DNA of 64,000 bases from Plantago major (GCA_026545765.1 JAIFAC010000194.1:85629-149628); one strand, 5' to 3'; positions 10,779 through 23,249 are shown, counted from the first letter of the stretch. Numbers and translations are program-made. The notes: a model not told the origin generated them from the letters alone.

Positions 10779-11989
10779 TTTAGCGCCCTGAATTTTAAAA
10801 AGACGAACTAAGGAAAATATGACTCGCGCTAGTTCGTGAGCTTATAAATTTGCCGAACTTGACTTAAAAAAATTAAAACGTTGCCAGACGCCTTGCGTGT
10901 CAAAAGACTTGACATGAAATTCTTGATACTAAATCATGAACTAGTATAATAATGCAGCGGAACTTTAAAATCATAAAAGTTTGATTACAAAGTTTATAAA
11001 TCATGAAACTAAAAATGGTAAAGACACATCTGGTAAAGATCAATGCTCCGGCACGCTCCACTCCAATAGCTCGGCTTCAAACCTAAAATTGATATTTTAG
11101 AAAGGGGTCAGCCGTGACCACAGGCTGAGCAAACTCCATGCACGTGTCATGACCTAAAGTTCTATTTTCATGTATTTTAAATCTTTTAGTCTTACTTAAT
11201 GCAATGCAACCTACAACCTGACTTGACTCTGACTATTAACACTTGAACTTGTTCTTAAACGTCTTGAAAATTAAACTTCAACTTTACTCTTAAACATGAC
11301 ATGAAAATTAACATGATCGCAAGCTCACTTGGCATTGTAGGTTCCTATCCTGGCCATGGTGGCTATCTGCCGGCCTCAAGTCACTTTCGTGGCCCTATCC
11401 GTTGAATAAATAAAATCTGACGGCCTCAGGACCTTGGTCCCTAGTCGCTGAACATGAACTAATAATTGCGTCACAAATGCCAGGATACTTCCCTACGAGC
11501 CCCTTAACTTTTCTTTAACTTGAAGACCTTTCTTAATTTTAGACCTTAAACATCTTTTTAAAGTGAAAGCATGATTCTAGACTCTAACTCATAAATGAAT
11601 GAACTATGGTGTGTGCATACATCATACCAATACTACATCATGCCACATAAATATACATAAGAATCTGGAAACATCAACAGTAATCGAACCACAACATATA
11701 CACACACACATTTTACATTGGCTGGACACAACTTCAATAGTTTGCTAGCTAAAAGCAAATCGATCAAATTAATAAGGCAAGCACGAGAAGGGAACATTAA
11801 CTAACAGTCAAATTGACTCTAATTGCCTACATGTACCATATGTCACGATTAGCAAGTAAAGAGATATGCATGAGACAAAGTAATTCTTTTGACTCTAATT
11901 GCCTACATGTACCATATGTCACGATTAGCAAGTAAAGAGATATGCATGAGACAAAGTAACAAGAATTAAGTTAATTTACCCATACATAT
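10779..11989 (-). mobile_element. LTR of a Ty3/gypsy chromovirus-like element (D), left piece
   Basis: Together with 59249-60155 this forms about 2.1 kb that ends on the plus strand with GGGTCGTTACA, i.e. a minus-strand LTR starting TGTAACGACCC, a typical chromovirus (Tekay/Del-like) LTR start. The left end begins near TTTAGCGCCCTGAATTTT, resembling a worn copy of the usual GGGCGTTACA-type LTR end. No gag-pol is attached, so D is probably a solo LTR. Candidate target duplications (AAACC/AAAAC) match only 4 of 5 bases. Element A is inserted in it. Confidence 0.5.
11815..11959. repeat. Perfect tandem duplication, 69-bp unit
   Basis: Positions 11815-11883 and 11891-11959 are identical (both start GACTCTAATTGCCTAC and end GAGACAAAGTAA), separated by 7 bases TTCTTTT. 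The unit lies inside the D LTR about 30 bp from the insertion point of A. Complete identity implies a recent duplication or an assembly slip. Confidence 0.9.
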
Positions 11990-13562
11990 TGTTAGGAATA
12001 TCTGTTTACATTTTGATCAGCAACCTAATGACTTATCTTAGCTCAGAAAGGTGGTTAGTACTCTTGGTTCACTTGAACACTGTAAAAGTCACTAAGTATG
12101 ATAGTCTAGCAAAATCTTGTATAGGATGTTAGGTCTCTGAATGTAATTTTTATTCCTCTAAAGAAGACCAAGAAGAAGGCATCCAGCAGGAAAAGTTCAA
12201 CGGATTTGAAGATTTGAAGACTGCACAAGATTGCTGAAGACCAGGGTTTTCAGATACCTATGACCAGATATCTTGAAGACACAAGCATTTTTAAATAAAC
12301 AGTGTTGCAAAAGATATCTGAGAAATAAAAGGTTTCTGAAACGATGAAAGTGCCCACAGATATCTACACTCAGATACCTTGGACATAAACTATGTTTCTG
12401 AAAAGAAATATATTATAACAAGTTGTTTCAACAAGTGGTATCTGGAGTTGTGATAATCTCTGGAAAATGACGTGCAAAGCTTCAGAGAACTCGACATAAT
12501 GCATAGTTCCGCTGGCACTACAGACAAAGTATAGTACAATGCATCAATGCGCCGGAAAATGTCCGAACAAAACGGTAGCTTCAAGAAGAAGACAAACGCA
12601 TACAAAGATTATACCCAGATATCAATAGTTTGAATTTGATTTAAGCCTAACGGATACTATTCAAACGGCACTCAAATTCATCTATAAATATCAACACTTA
12701 GACTGCTTGAGAAAACACCTTAGAACAAAGAACTTACACCAAGAACACTGAACACTATCTTTCAAACTCTCAAGCATACTACTTACCTTCAAGCTTTCTA
12801 TTGCGACCAAAGCTCTTGATTCTAAGTAAGTAGAAAAGTTCTAAGTGTCCTGATCCTTAACAAGCATTGTTATCTGTGAAGGAGTTGAGCTAAGATTTCA
12901 TATCTGAGATTCATTCTCTTGAACACTTATCATAGACTTGGGTCAGTAAAGAACAAGATACCATACATTGCAAAGTGTATTAAGTATACTTGATTCTCAG
13001 AGCTATCTGCATAACTGAACAAGTTATTAAAGAAGCTCACCCGACAAACTACCTTAACCAACACCTTAATTGGCGTGGAGTACAGGAAGTACTTAGTTTG
13101 GGAAACTAAGGAAGAACTCCAGGAAAGAGGTTTTTGAGTACAGGAAGTACTTGGCTGAGAAAGCCGGGGAATAACTTAGGGGGAACACTTGGTTGGGAAC
13201 CTAGTGTATTTAGGAATCGAGGGAAGATACTTGTAAGGTTACCTCAATTATCTGTCTTAGTGGATTCTAGGTCTGAGAAGGCCGAAGTGGATTAGTTGAA
13301 GGATTACGCCACCTTCAGATACAACTATAAAAAGACTTGTGTTATTTACTTTTTGCATTTATTACTTGCTTTATTTACCTTGCAAAGTATTTACACCTAT
13401 CTTGCTGAGCACGTGCACTTGTCACAGAAAAGTCTTCCGCTCTCTGAAATTAAGTATCAGATATCCTCACAGATATCTGAGAAACTGTGCTTATCGACAA
13501 AAGTTTTGAAAGACTATTCACCCCCCCTCCAGTCTTTCACTTTGTCGTTATCTGGACCAACA
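11990..13562 (+). repeat. 5' LTR of element A
   Basis: 1573 bp, starting TGTTAGGAATATCTG and ending TCTGGACCAACA directly before the primer-binding site. A TATA box (TATAAATA, 12683-12690) predicts transcription start near 12715. The R-U5 part holds a series of small palindromes at 13077-13208 (AGTACAGGAAGTACT twice, TTAGTTTGGGAAACTAA, GGCTGAGAAAGCC, GGTTGGGAACC). AGATATCT motifs recur at about 12263, 12312, 12359 and 13471. The partner LTR at 57664-59248 is clearly homologous. Confidence 0.95.
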
Positions 13563-13564
13563 AG

Positions 13565-13576
13565 TGGTATCAGAGC
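13565..13576 (+). promoter_or_regulatory. Primer-binding site of element A (initiator tRNA-Met)
   Basis: TGGTATCAGAGC, two bases after the 5' LTR, is the standard complement of the 3' end of plant initiator tRNA-Met used by Copia elements to prime minus-strand DNA synthesis. Confidence 0.95.
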
Positions 13577-13680
13577 AGGAGGTTCCCAAGCCTTCTTCAC
13601 TGAACTTAGATCCCAGAGAAGTGCCCACTAACTGCTTTTCACCTACACTTGATTTGTTTGGTTAGTGTGTTTGCTGCAGG

Positions 13681-16600
13681 ATGTCTTTAAGTGACGCCCC
13701 AATTCTCATACCAGAGAATTATGAGAAATGGAAGAACATGATGCTCCACCTAGAAGCCAACAGTGACGAAATGATTGACGTGATAAAGAATGGCCCAATA
13801 GTCACTCAACAACTCAAGCAAGTCATAGAGGTTTCTAATGGTAGAGACAGAGAACAAAGCGATGGGTTTTCATGCATGATGCATCAACCAAAGGAGACCG
13901 CCACCAAGTTATTTACGAACCAAAGCCCAGAGAGCTCTGGACATCGGAAGATGCCAAGAGAAATCGACTGGATGGTCAGGCTCGCAATATCATCATACGT
14001 TCTACTCCAGCGCACATACAGTGTAAACTGTGGGGTGCAAAAACGGTGAAAGTGGCCTGGCAACTAATTGAAGAAATCTGTGTCGGCACTGAGAAAACGA
14101 AGGAAAATAAGTCCGATGTTTTGAAGCTCAAATTCCAAAACTTTAAACAAGGTCCCATAGAGACTCTTGAAGAACTAGATTTTCGATTTACAACACTTAT
14201 GAGTGACATGGCTGCACTTGGTGAAAGTAATAGATATACCTAGTCAGAAAAAATTAAGACTATTGTGAGAAGTCTCAATCTTAACTGGGAGGACACAAAG
14301 TTTTTCTACTTTAATCAAGGAATGCCAGATACCACTCCTGTGGAACTTTTCTCTCACCTTGCCACTGTTGACTATGAGACAACTCAAAGAGAACAAACAA
14401 CTGAAAAGTTGCAGAATGTTGCTCTAGTTGCTCAAGGAACTTCTGAAAAGAAAGAAGGCAAGGAGATGACTGAGGAAGCTCTTGTCAGAAAGCAAATGAG
14501 AAAATATGTCACGAGAAATTGAGAGAAGAAAAGCCAAAGAGAAGTCGAAAAGCATCTAGGCTCAAACTATCACCAGTACAAAAATATGCAAAGCTCGTTG
14601 AACAAGCCGGCTCAGAAAGCATCAAGTACTGAGGAAGCACAAATTGGAAATGATATATGTTTCTATTGTCAGAAACCTGGTCATTTCAAGAAGGATTTCC
14701 CTACCTTCAACAAACTAAAGATAGGTGACAAGAAAGATAGAAGAAACTTCAAGAAAAGTCAGAAAGCTATGCTCACTGAAGAAAGGAAAAAGATTCAACT
14801 CCAACTGGATGCTCTAGATGTTGAGTCTGATTCTGAGGATGAAGATTCAGATGATTCCACATTGCCTTCTCTAGAAATGTGCGGTGTTTCTCATGAAGTG
14901 ATTGACTTTGGTCAAAAGAAGAAAGAATTGTGTGAAATGGCTGAAGAAATCTTTCCAGATATCTCCAACATTGAACCTTGTCTAATGGCTGATGAGGTTT
15001 CACATACTTCTTGTTATACTTACGAAAGTGATGAGGAAGGAATCAAAGATCTGGAACATCACAGAAGAGAACTTGATCTCTACGAAAGAGAATTTCTGAT
15101 GGTCCGAGCTAGAGCAGAGATCCTTGAAGAAGAAAAGAATTCTCTTGTAAAGGAAAATTCACAAATACTCAAGATATCTGAGAAAAGGGATGCTAAAAAT
15201 GCATTTCTCAAGGCTCAGATATCTGAGACTCAAAAGTCACATAAAGAAGCATTGGCCAATCTTCAAAATAAATGTGAAGAACTTCTCTCTGAGAATAAAG
15301 AACTAAAAAAGAAAGAACTATCTTTTCAATCTTATGCCAAAGCTAGTGACACTCTTATCAAGTACAATCTTATTTAAGAGATCCTTCGTAAAAGAGAGGA
15401 CTCAATGGACACACAAATGTACAGCCTACCACTCAATAAGAGTGATGAAAGATGAACATTTGTCAATGCTCAAGAAGGTGGTTCCCAAACAACCCATGAT
15501 GACGGTCGAAGCTAAGGTTGTTAACAAAGGAAAGCAGCTGACCAAACCTTTGTGGGAAAAACAAGTCCCAAGGAAAACTGTTGAATGTTTCAAAAGAAAC
15601 ATAACATCAAAAGTGCAATCACCCTCAAGCATATGTCTCTCGAAGGAAGAATTGCAGAGTCGACAAATTCTCCTATGTCACGCTTCGAAAGAAAAAGATT
15701 ATTCAGAGATTAACAAAGTCATTTAGCGAAAAGATCTCGACAAAGCACTGTGTGCTCAAATGGTATCGCTATAAAGCTATCGGAAACAACTTGCTCGTAA
15801 GTACAAACAAGAGCAAGAACGATGGTTAAAGGCTAGAATTGCTCACGACAATTATCGGCGGAAGATGAGTCAAGCCACCGAAAATCAATGCCGTGGCTAG
15901 AAGAAATTTGGCAAGGAAAGCTAAGTTTGTCGAGAAGGCACTCGTAAACCCCGACAGTATCTCGAAGCACCAAATGGAGCACCAAGGAACACACCAAGGA
16001 AGAAAATAGTTCTTGATAACAATAATACTAATCATTTAAATAGAATTCCTCCTTATGTTCCAATTAGACAAAAGAATGCTCCTAAGAAATTCATTAAAAA
16101 ATGGATCCCTCGAAGATTCTTTAGTCCAAATGGTTCCATTGTTGGTATGAGAACCTAATCTCCTGCTTTCCTTTTGTGCGTAACACCCAAAGACTAATCC
16201 AAAGTGGCATTTTATATAGTGGATGTGGGAAACACATGACAGAGACAAAACAAATCATTAACTACGTAATGTGCAATGATGGACCAATTATCGTGTTTTG
16301 AGGAGATGAAAATCCAACCATAGGATTTGGCAATCTGAAGTTTGGAACCCTTACAATCTCTGAAGTACTACATGTAAAGGGATTGAAATATAATCTCCTA
16401 AGCATGAGTCAATTAGTAGACAAAGGGTACATCACAAGATTAAGTCAAAACTATGTAAAGTGATCGACAATGAGTCAAAGGCATACCTGGTTGCAAGGCG
16501 AAGAAAATCTTTATGTTGTCATTGCATCCGCCACAATCAAGAATGTCTCATGGTGAGTCAATCGCCACATCAAGAAAATTGGCTATGGCATAAAAGAATG

Positions 16601-19473
16601 AGTCACTTGAATTTCAAAACTCAACAAGCTAGCCAAGAAAGAGTCAGGTTGGTTTACCCAAAATGGCATAGAGAAAAGAAGGTGTATGCTCACCTGCCAA
16701 ATGGGAAAACAATCCAAAACATCTTTCAAGTCTAAAACTAGACATTCCAAAGGAAAGGTTCGCAAATGTTACATATGGATCTTTTGAATCCTCCAGTAAC
16801 TAGTTATGCAGAAAGAAGTATGGTCCGTTGTTGTTGATGATTACCAAGATTCACTTGGGTTGTCTTTCTTAAACACAATCATGCAAGGGTTGAGATACCC
16901 AACTTGTCAATAAGCTCAAGTCATGAAAATGACAAGGTATCTCAGAATCGTAATGCACTACTGCAGATCGAAGTTTGTGAACCAAGACATAAAAGAATTC
17001 CACTGCAAAGGTATACAACATCAACTATCTTCAGAAGGACACCACAAAGAAATGGTGTTCAAAGAAAGAATAGGACCCTGAAGAAGTAGCAAGAACAATG
17101 CTTCGACATCAAATAAGTGAAATCTATTGGGTCAGAAACACAAAGATGCTACACTCAAAATAGATGTCTGATTAACAAACACCATGACAAAACTCCTTAT
17201 GAGCTTTTGATTGGTAGACCCCCTAGTATCAAACATCCAAGAGTGTTTGGTTGCAGATGTTTCGTTCTTAACAATGGAAAGGAGTACTTGAGAACATTTC
17301 AACCAAAGGCAGATGAAGGAGTATTTCTTGGGTATTCTCTAAATAGCAAAGCCTATAGAATCTACAACAAAAGAACGCAAAAGATTGAGGAATCCATTCA
17401 TGTAGTATTCTATGAAGGAAACAAGAAAGCACCCTTGAATGATGATCTCTCAGATAGGTTCAAAGAACTGATGATCAAAGATTCTGAAAAAGGATCCTCA
17501 AAAGGAAACAACTCTATTATTCAACTAGAGGATGAGTCTTACGATGAAAAGCAACCATTGCTTAGTAACAACCAGATGACTCTAAGACATGATGAAGAGT
17601 TTCCTATGAGAATTCCAGAAATGGAACAGGTTACTGAGAACCTTCATCATGTAGAGGTGTCTGAAAATGTGATTACTGAAATGAAAGATCCAGATATCCC
17701 TAACACTGAAAAAGTGTCAGATATCCATGGCATTTCCATGTCGATATCTCGACATCGCATAAGTATCCCATCAAGATCATATTGATTCACACTCAAATTA
17801 AAATGATATTGATCCTACTAGTTCAAAACCCATTATGAAATGGATAAGAAATCATCCTGCAAAGGATGTGATTGTCCCATAGACCAAGGAGTTAGAACTA
17901 GAAGAGCAATCGCTAAAAATGTAAATTGTCTCTATGGATGTTTCATATCAAATATTGAACAAAAAACTATAGAAGAAGCATTAAAGGATCAAGATTGGAT
18001 CTCTGCAATGCAAGAAGAGTTGGATCAATTTGAGAGAACAAAGTCTCGAAATTGGTTCTATTTGTTGACAGAATATCTCAGAATCGGAACCAAGTGGGTT
18101 TTCGTAAACAAATGAACGAGTCCGTGAAATAACCGTAAACAAAGCTAGATTGGTTGCCAAGGATTCACCTGCATCAAGGACTAGATTTTGATGAATCTTA
18201 TGCACCAGTTGCAAGATTGGATGCAATAAGACTCTTTTTAGCCTTTGCAGCTCATAATGACTTTACAGTTTATCAAATGGATGTCAAGAGTACATTCCTA
18301 AATGGTGAACTTGCTGAGGAAGTCTATGTTGAGCAACCACCAGGTTTTGAAGTTTCCTTAGAAAGTAGGATGGTCTATAAGCTTCAGAAAGCTCTGTATG
18401 GGCTAAAACAAGCTCCAAGAGCATGGTATGATACATTGGCCAGATACCTACTAGAAAGTGGTTTCAAGAAAGGAGATGTTGATAAAACACTCTTCACATT
18501 AAACCATGATGGGAAACTACTTTGAGTTCAAGTATATGTTGATGACATTATATTTGGACCTAAAGACAAGCAACTTTGTGAAGACTTTGCTGAACTCTTG
18601 AAATGTAAATTTTAGATGAGCATGATGGGAGAATTAACTTACTTCCTAGGGCTGCAAGTCAAGCAAGTCAATGATAGAATATTCATTAGTCAAACAAAGT
18701 ATGCAAAGGACATGCTCAATAAGTTTAATCTAAAGCCTTCTGAAAAGAATGCTAAGATACCTATGAGCATTGGAACCAAAATGACCTATACTGAATCTGA
18801 CAAGAGTGTTGAAGAACACAAGTATAGGAAATTGATCGTTCTCTCATGCACTCACCGCAAGTAGACGATATTCAATATGCATTGAGGTAAAGCTAGATTT
18901 CGTGCAAACCCAATACAATCACACTACAACTTCGCTATGAAAATATCGAGGTATGTAAAAGGTAATCAGATGTTGGATTGTGGTATCCAAAAGATCGTGG
19001 ATTAAGTTTAGTCATATTCAGATGCCGACTATGCCGGATCATTACTTGATAGAAAAGCACTTCAGAACTTGTCAATTTCGGTGCTAGATTGATATCTTCG
19101 TTCAACAAGAAACAAAATTCAATTGCTACATCTACCACAAAGGTCAATATATTGTCATTGGTGTTGTGCTTCACAGATATTGTGGATACAACAACAACTC
19201 AGAGACTATGGACTCAATGAAGAGAAAACTCCCATTTTCTGTGACAACACAAGTGCTATTGCCATAACTCAGAATCCTAAGTTTCATGCAAGAACAAAGC
19301 ACATTGATGTTAGACACCACTTCATCAGAGACCATGTTGAAAAAGGCAATATAGAGATACTCAAGATTGGCACTGAGGACTAACTTGCAGATATCTTCAC
19401 CAAGCCACTACAAGAAAGTAGATTCTCAGCCTTAAGACATAGTCTTGGACTAATGGAGCTACCAAAGAACTGA
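13681..19473 (+). pseudogene. gag-pol of element A (frame-broken)
   Basis: Starts at ATG 13681 with MSLSDAPILIPENYEKWKNM, as in copies B and C. Gag continues to about 15370. Its zinc knuckle at 14658-14699 reads CFYCQKPGHFKKD with Phe where the last Cys belongs, followed by an acidic tract (14800-14860) and a long coiled coil (about 15040-15350). The protease region near 16205 has lost the Asp of D-S-G (YSGCGKHMT). Next come the GAG-pre-integrase motif WHKRMSHLNFK (about 16590), a badly eroded integrase core, a good integrase C-terminus (17160-17440), RT with YVDD at 18535-18546, and RNase H up to the stop at 19471-19473. Nonsense codons lie at 18523, 18613 and 19381, with many frameshifts. 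In life it would supply the capsid and enzymes for replication; this copy cannot encode them as written. Confidence 0.9.
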
Positions 19474-20063
19474 AAAAGTTCAGATATCTGAAGAAGATAT
19501 CAAAGGAGAGAGAAAAGGAATCTGGAACGAGTATCCAGAAAAGATGAATCTGGAACGGGTATCCAGAAACCAAAGGCTAAAGGGTAAGATGGCTATTTGA
19601 AGATTTCTGAGACGGGTACTCAGATAACTAGATCACTCAGTGAGGGGGAATACAAAAGAGAATAGTACAACCGCTTACAATAACTACTATCTTGAAATTT
19701 GTATTATTTCTATCTTTGTGTAAAACTGTGAAAAGACAACAAGTATAAGATAGACTCAGATACAAACAGTATTCTCATTCACACAGAAACGTGACTCAGA
19801 TAGCTAATAGCCAAAATTCATTAAATGGGCACAATTACAATTGTTGATTGTGATCATTGCTCAAGAAGCAATGGTGACCCTTGATAAAATGGGCGATTGA
19901 TCTTAACGGCGGAGATTAATTCTCTGTAAGAAGTGAACTGTTGAAATTCCGACGTGGTCCACTATGCATTTAATGTCGAACAAACTTTTATCCACGCCAT
20001 CGCAATTCATTAGACGCATATACAAAACCAATTTGTATGTATATGTTTGTTAGAATTACGTTG
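19474..20063 (+). other. Spacer between pol and the downstream gene of A
   Basis: Non-coding spacer of about 590 bp. It holds a short direct repeat at 19517-19570 and AGATATC motifs at 19481-19500, and it ends at the TATA box of the next transcription unit. The equivalent spacer exists in B (29269-29874) and C (45364-46031). Confidence 0.7.
19517..19570 (+). repeat. Short tandem repeat after pol, 2 copies
   Basis: The unit GAATCTGGAACGRGTATCCA followed by GAAA occurs twice here. Copy B has three copies of the same unit on the opposite strand (about 29746-29822, seen as TCTGGATACCCGTTCCAGAT). Each unit is itself palindromic: TCTGGAACGGGTATCCAGA folds on TCTGGA/TCCAGA. Confidence 0.85.
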
Positions 20064-20076
20064 CTATATATATAGG
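20064..20076 (+). promoter_or_regulatory. Candidate internal promoter (TATA box) of the downstream gene of A
   Basis: CTATATATATAGG lies 180 bp before the ATG at 20246, followed by a leader rich in C and A. The same box and leader occur at 29259-29268 in B and 45351-45363 in C at about the same distance from their ATGs, although other non-coding parts of C are diverged. Confidence 0.6.
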
Positions 20077-20245
20077 ATTTTGGCAAAAGAAATTACTTTC
20101 GCCTAATCCCACATTTTGCCTTACACAAGAATAGCAAAAACCATTCTTCAACCTCTGCAAATCTCTGTTAGTTTTTCTGCAAAGAATCACTAATCTCTCA
20201 CCCAAATATCTTTCAGACTTTCAAACACTTGTACTATATAAAGAG

Positions 20246-21668
20246 ATGGCTCCTAAGCGTTTGACTACCCAGAAATCCCAATCTTCTACCACTGGTACTG
20301 CTGAAAAGCAAGCACCAGAGTTGGTTATAGTGAACAATCGATTGGTAGGAGACTTTAATCCCGATCATTGGGCTTCAAATCACAGGATGATTTGGGGTGG
20401 TGCAATGATTGAGGAGTACCTCACGGCTGCTGTTGAAAACCAAGCCGATAGGAAACTAATTCTTGACATGCTTGAAAAGGCACAAATCAAGGGTTTTCTA
20501 TCTGCTCTTCCCAGTGGAGTTTCTTCACTGGATGTATTAGAATTCTATAACAACTCCAGGATTATATCCTGTGTTTCTGAAGGCACTGCAATAATGTCTG
20601 TAAAGACTAAGGTCCAAGGAAAGGAAATCCTTTTGGACTTAACAACTTTCTGTAAGTTGTTTGATCTTCAAAATCTTGGAAAGGATTTTGAAATAGACTC
20701 CAAGGATGAAGATCTCCTTGAAGGTGTAAAAGAGCTTTACAGTGGTGTGTGTGACACTGATAAACAAGATACACCACTGATTTTAAGCTTGCTGACATCG
20801 TAACCGCATATCCGTTAGTTCTCCGGATGTGTTGGCATGCATTCTTCACAGATGCTTTGATGGTCTACAAGGAGGTGCTGACCAGATAAGCCAAGAACGC
20901 TGGATGATGATGTTCTTGTTGCAACAACAAGACAAAAGGCTGGAAAACCCTTTCAATTGGGGCAAGTACGCCTTTATGAAGTTTGTGAAGAAGATTCAAG
21001 GCTTTGAGCCTAAAATCGCTAAGGGACTTGCTGAGCCAAAGGCCATAGTGAGCTATGGTCTAAAGATATGCTACTTGCTGGAGAAGCTTGGCATTGAGCT
21101 CAGAGAGAAGGCTGACATAGCCAACAGTAACCTACTCTACAGATATGAGTATACGAACTTGATGAAAAAGGTTACTGGATCTCAGAAAGGTTCCAAGAAG
21201 CGAAAGACTGAAGAGGTATCTGAGGGAAAGGTTTCGACCAAAAAGCCCAGATTTCACGAAAGAAGTTTGCTGGCAAAGCAGAAGACACACCCATTGTGGT
21301 TGTCGACTCCCAGATACCTGCCGCCGCTACAAATGAACTCATCAATGCAGATGAACTCATCAATGCTGCAAAAGAGGTATCGACTACTGAACAAGTAGAC
21401 TCAGCAAGAGAAAGTGCTTTCAGAAATGTCAAAACCACTGCCGAAAGCCTTGCTGATGAACTTATCAATGCTGCTAAAGAAAGTAGTGATAGATACCAAG
21501 CCCTATCTGCAGAAACCACAGGGATTATGGACAAATCAGTTCCTAATGCTGATGAGAGCTCTGACGATGAAGATGATGATTTAGTCATCTCTCAAGCCCT
21601 AGAGAAATCAAAAAGGGCTAAGGTTACTGAAAAAGTAACTAGTGTAGAGGTATCTGAAGAAGAACCTA
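20246..21668 (+). pseudogene. Downstream (env-position) gene of A, segment 1: N-terminal domain and repeats
   Basis: Begins MAPKRLTTQKSQSSTTGTAE; B starts MAPKLTSTQ and C starts with a homologous ATG at 45158. A globular domain follows (VLEFYNNSRIISCVSEGTA, then a region with FNWGKYAFMKFVKK and YGLKICYLLEKLGIELRE). It resembles the domain found in many plant retrotransposon 'putative transposon protein' ORFs; that match is from memory of its look. Next come a basic cluster (KKRKTEE, about 21195) and repeats of DELINAAKE (21330-21480). Frame breaks occur near 20770, 20890 and 21270. There is no signal peptide or hydrophobic helix. Element B is inserted at 21668/21669, and the gene resumes at 37223 after the ACCTA duplication. 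The function is unknown. Confidence 0.75.
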
Positions 21669-23249
21669 TGTTGGTCCAGATAACGGCAAGTAAAAGACTG
21701 GGGTTGAATAGTCTTTAAAAGCTTTTCGATACAGCTTCTCGGACATCCGATACTTAATTTCAGAGAGCGGAAGACTTCTAAGATAAGTGCACGTGTTCAG
21801 CAAGATAAGTGTAAGTACTTTGCAATGTAAGTAAAACAAGTAATAAACCGCAGAAGTAAATAACACAAGTCTTTTATAGTGGTATCTCAAGGTATGAATC
21901 CTTCAACTAATCCACTTCGTCAATCTCGCACCTAGAATCCACTAAGATAAATGATGTAACCTTACGTATATCTTTTCTTGATTCCTAAATGCACCAGTTC
22001 CCAACCAAGTGTTCCCCGAGTTATTCCCCGCTTTAGCCAAGTACTTCTGCGTAAACCTTTTGAGTCGCTCCTTAGCTTTCCAAGCTAAGTACTTCGTGCT
22101 CAAGAACCTTGAGTTATTCCTTAGTTTCCCAAACTAAGTACTTCTGACTCCATCTACCGTATATGGTGTCGGGTTTTAGGTTTGTTTGTCAGTGAGCTTC
22201 TTTAATAACTTGTTCAGCTTATTCAGATAGCTCGTGAATCAAGTATACTTAATACACTTTTCAATGTATGGTATCTTGTTATCTACTCCAAGTCTATGGT
22301 AAGTGTTCAAGAGAATGAAACTTAGATATGAAATCTTAGTTCAACTCTTTCACGTATAACAATGCTCGTATGATCGTGACTCTTAGAACTTTTGTGCTAC
22401 TTAGAATCAAGAGCTTTGGTCGCAATGTAAAGCTTGAAGGTAAGTAGTTTGCTTGAGCGCCAGGTGAGTATTCAATGTAAGTTCAAGGTGTTCTAAGGTG
22501 TGTTCTCAAGCGCCTAAGTGTTGATATTTATAGATGAATTTGAGTGCCGCTTGAATAGTATCCGTTAGTTTAAATCAAATTCAAACTATTGATATATGAA
22601 TATAGTATCAGAGTATGTTTGTCTTCTTCTTCGGTTACCGCTTTTGTTCGTACATTTCGTCATGCATTTAATGCATCAGATTATATTTTGACCTGTAGTG
22701 CCAACGGAACTATGCATGGTATCAGAGATCTTTATACAATCAAAGTTTTCTGAAACTTTGCATGTTCTTTTCCAGAGATCATCATAGCTTCAGATACCAC
22801 TTGTTTAAACAACTTGTTATAATATGTTTCTTTTTCAGAAGCATATTTTATGTCCAAGGTATCTGAGTGTAGATATCTGTGGGCACTTTCCTTGTCTCAA
22901 AAATCTTTTATGCTCAGATATCTTTTGCAACTTGTGTGTTTCGAAACACTTGTTTTTCCAAGATATCTGGACATAGGTATCTGAAAAACCCTTTTCTTCA
23001 ACAATCTTGTGCAGTCTTCAAATCTTCAAATCATTGAACTTTTCCTCATTGATGCCTTCTTCTTGGTCTTCTTTAGAAAATAAAAATTACATGTCGAGAC
23101 CTAACATCCTATACAAGATTTGCTAGACTATCATACTTAGTGAGTTTCCTCTTTTACAGTGTTCAAGTGAACTAAGAGTACTAATCACCTTTCTGAGCTA
23201 AGATAAGTCATTAGGTTGCTGATCAAAATCTAAACAGATATTCCTAACA
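21669..23249 (-). repeat. 3' LTR of element B
   Basis: 1581 bp; on the plus strand it starts TGTTGGTCCAGATAACGGCA and ends ATTCCTAACA. It carries a minus-strand TATA box (TATTTATA on plus, 22525-22532) and the same palindrome array as A (22015-22150, e.g. TTAGTTTCCCAAACTAA and TTAGCTTTCCAAGCTAA). Relative to the other LTR of B it keeps about 110 bp around 22316-22436. Confidence 0.95.

Noticed and set aside
13565..13576. tRNA gene at the TGGTATCAGAGC match
   Set aside because: Only the 12-nt primer complement is present; no cloverleaf surrounds it.
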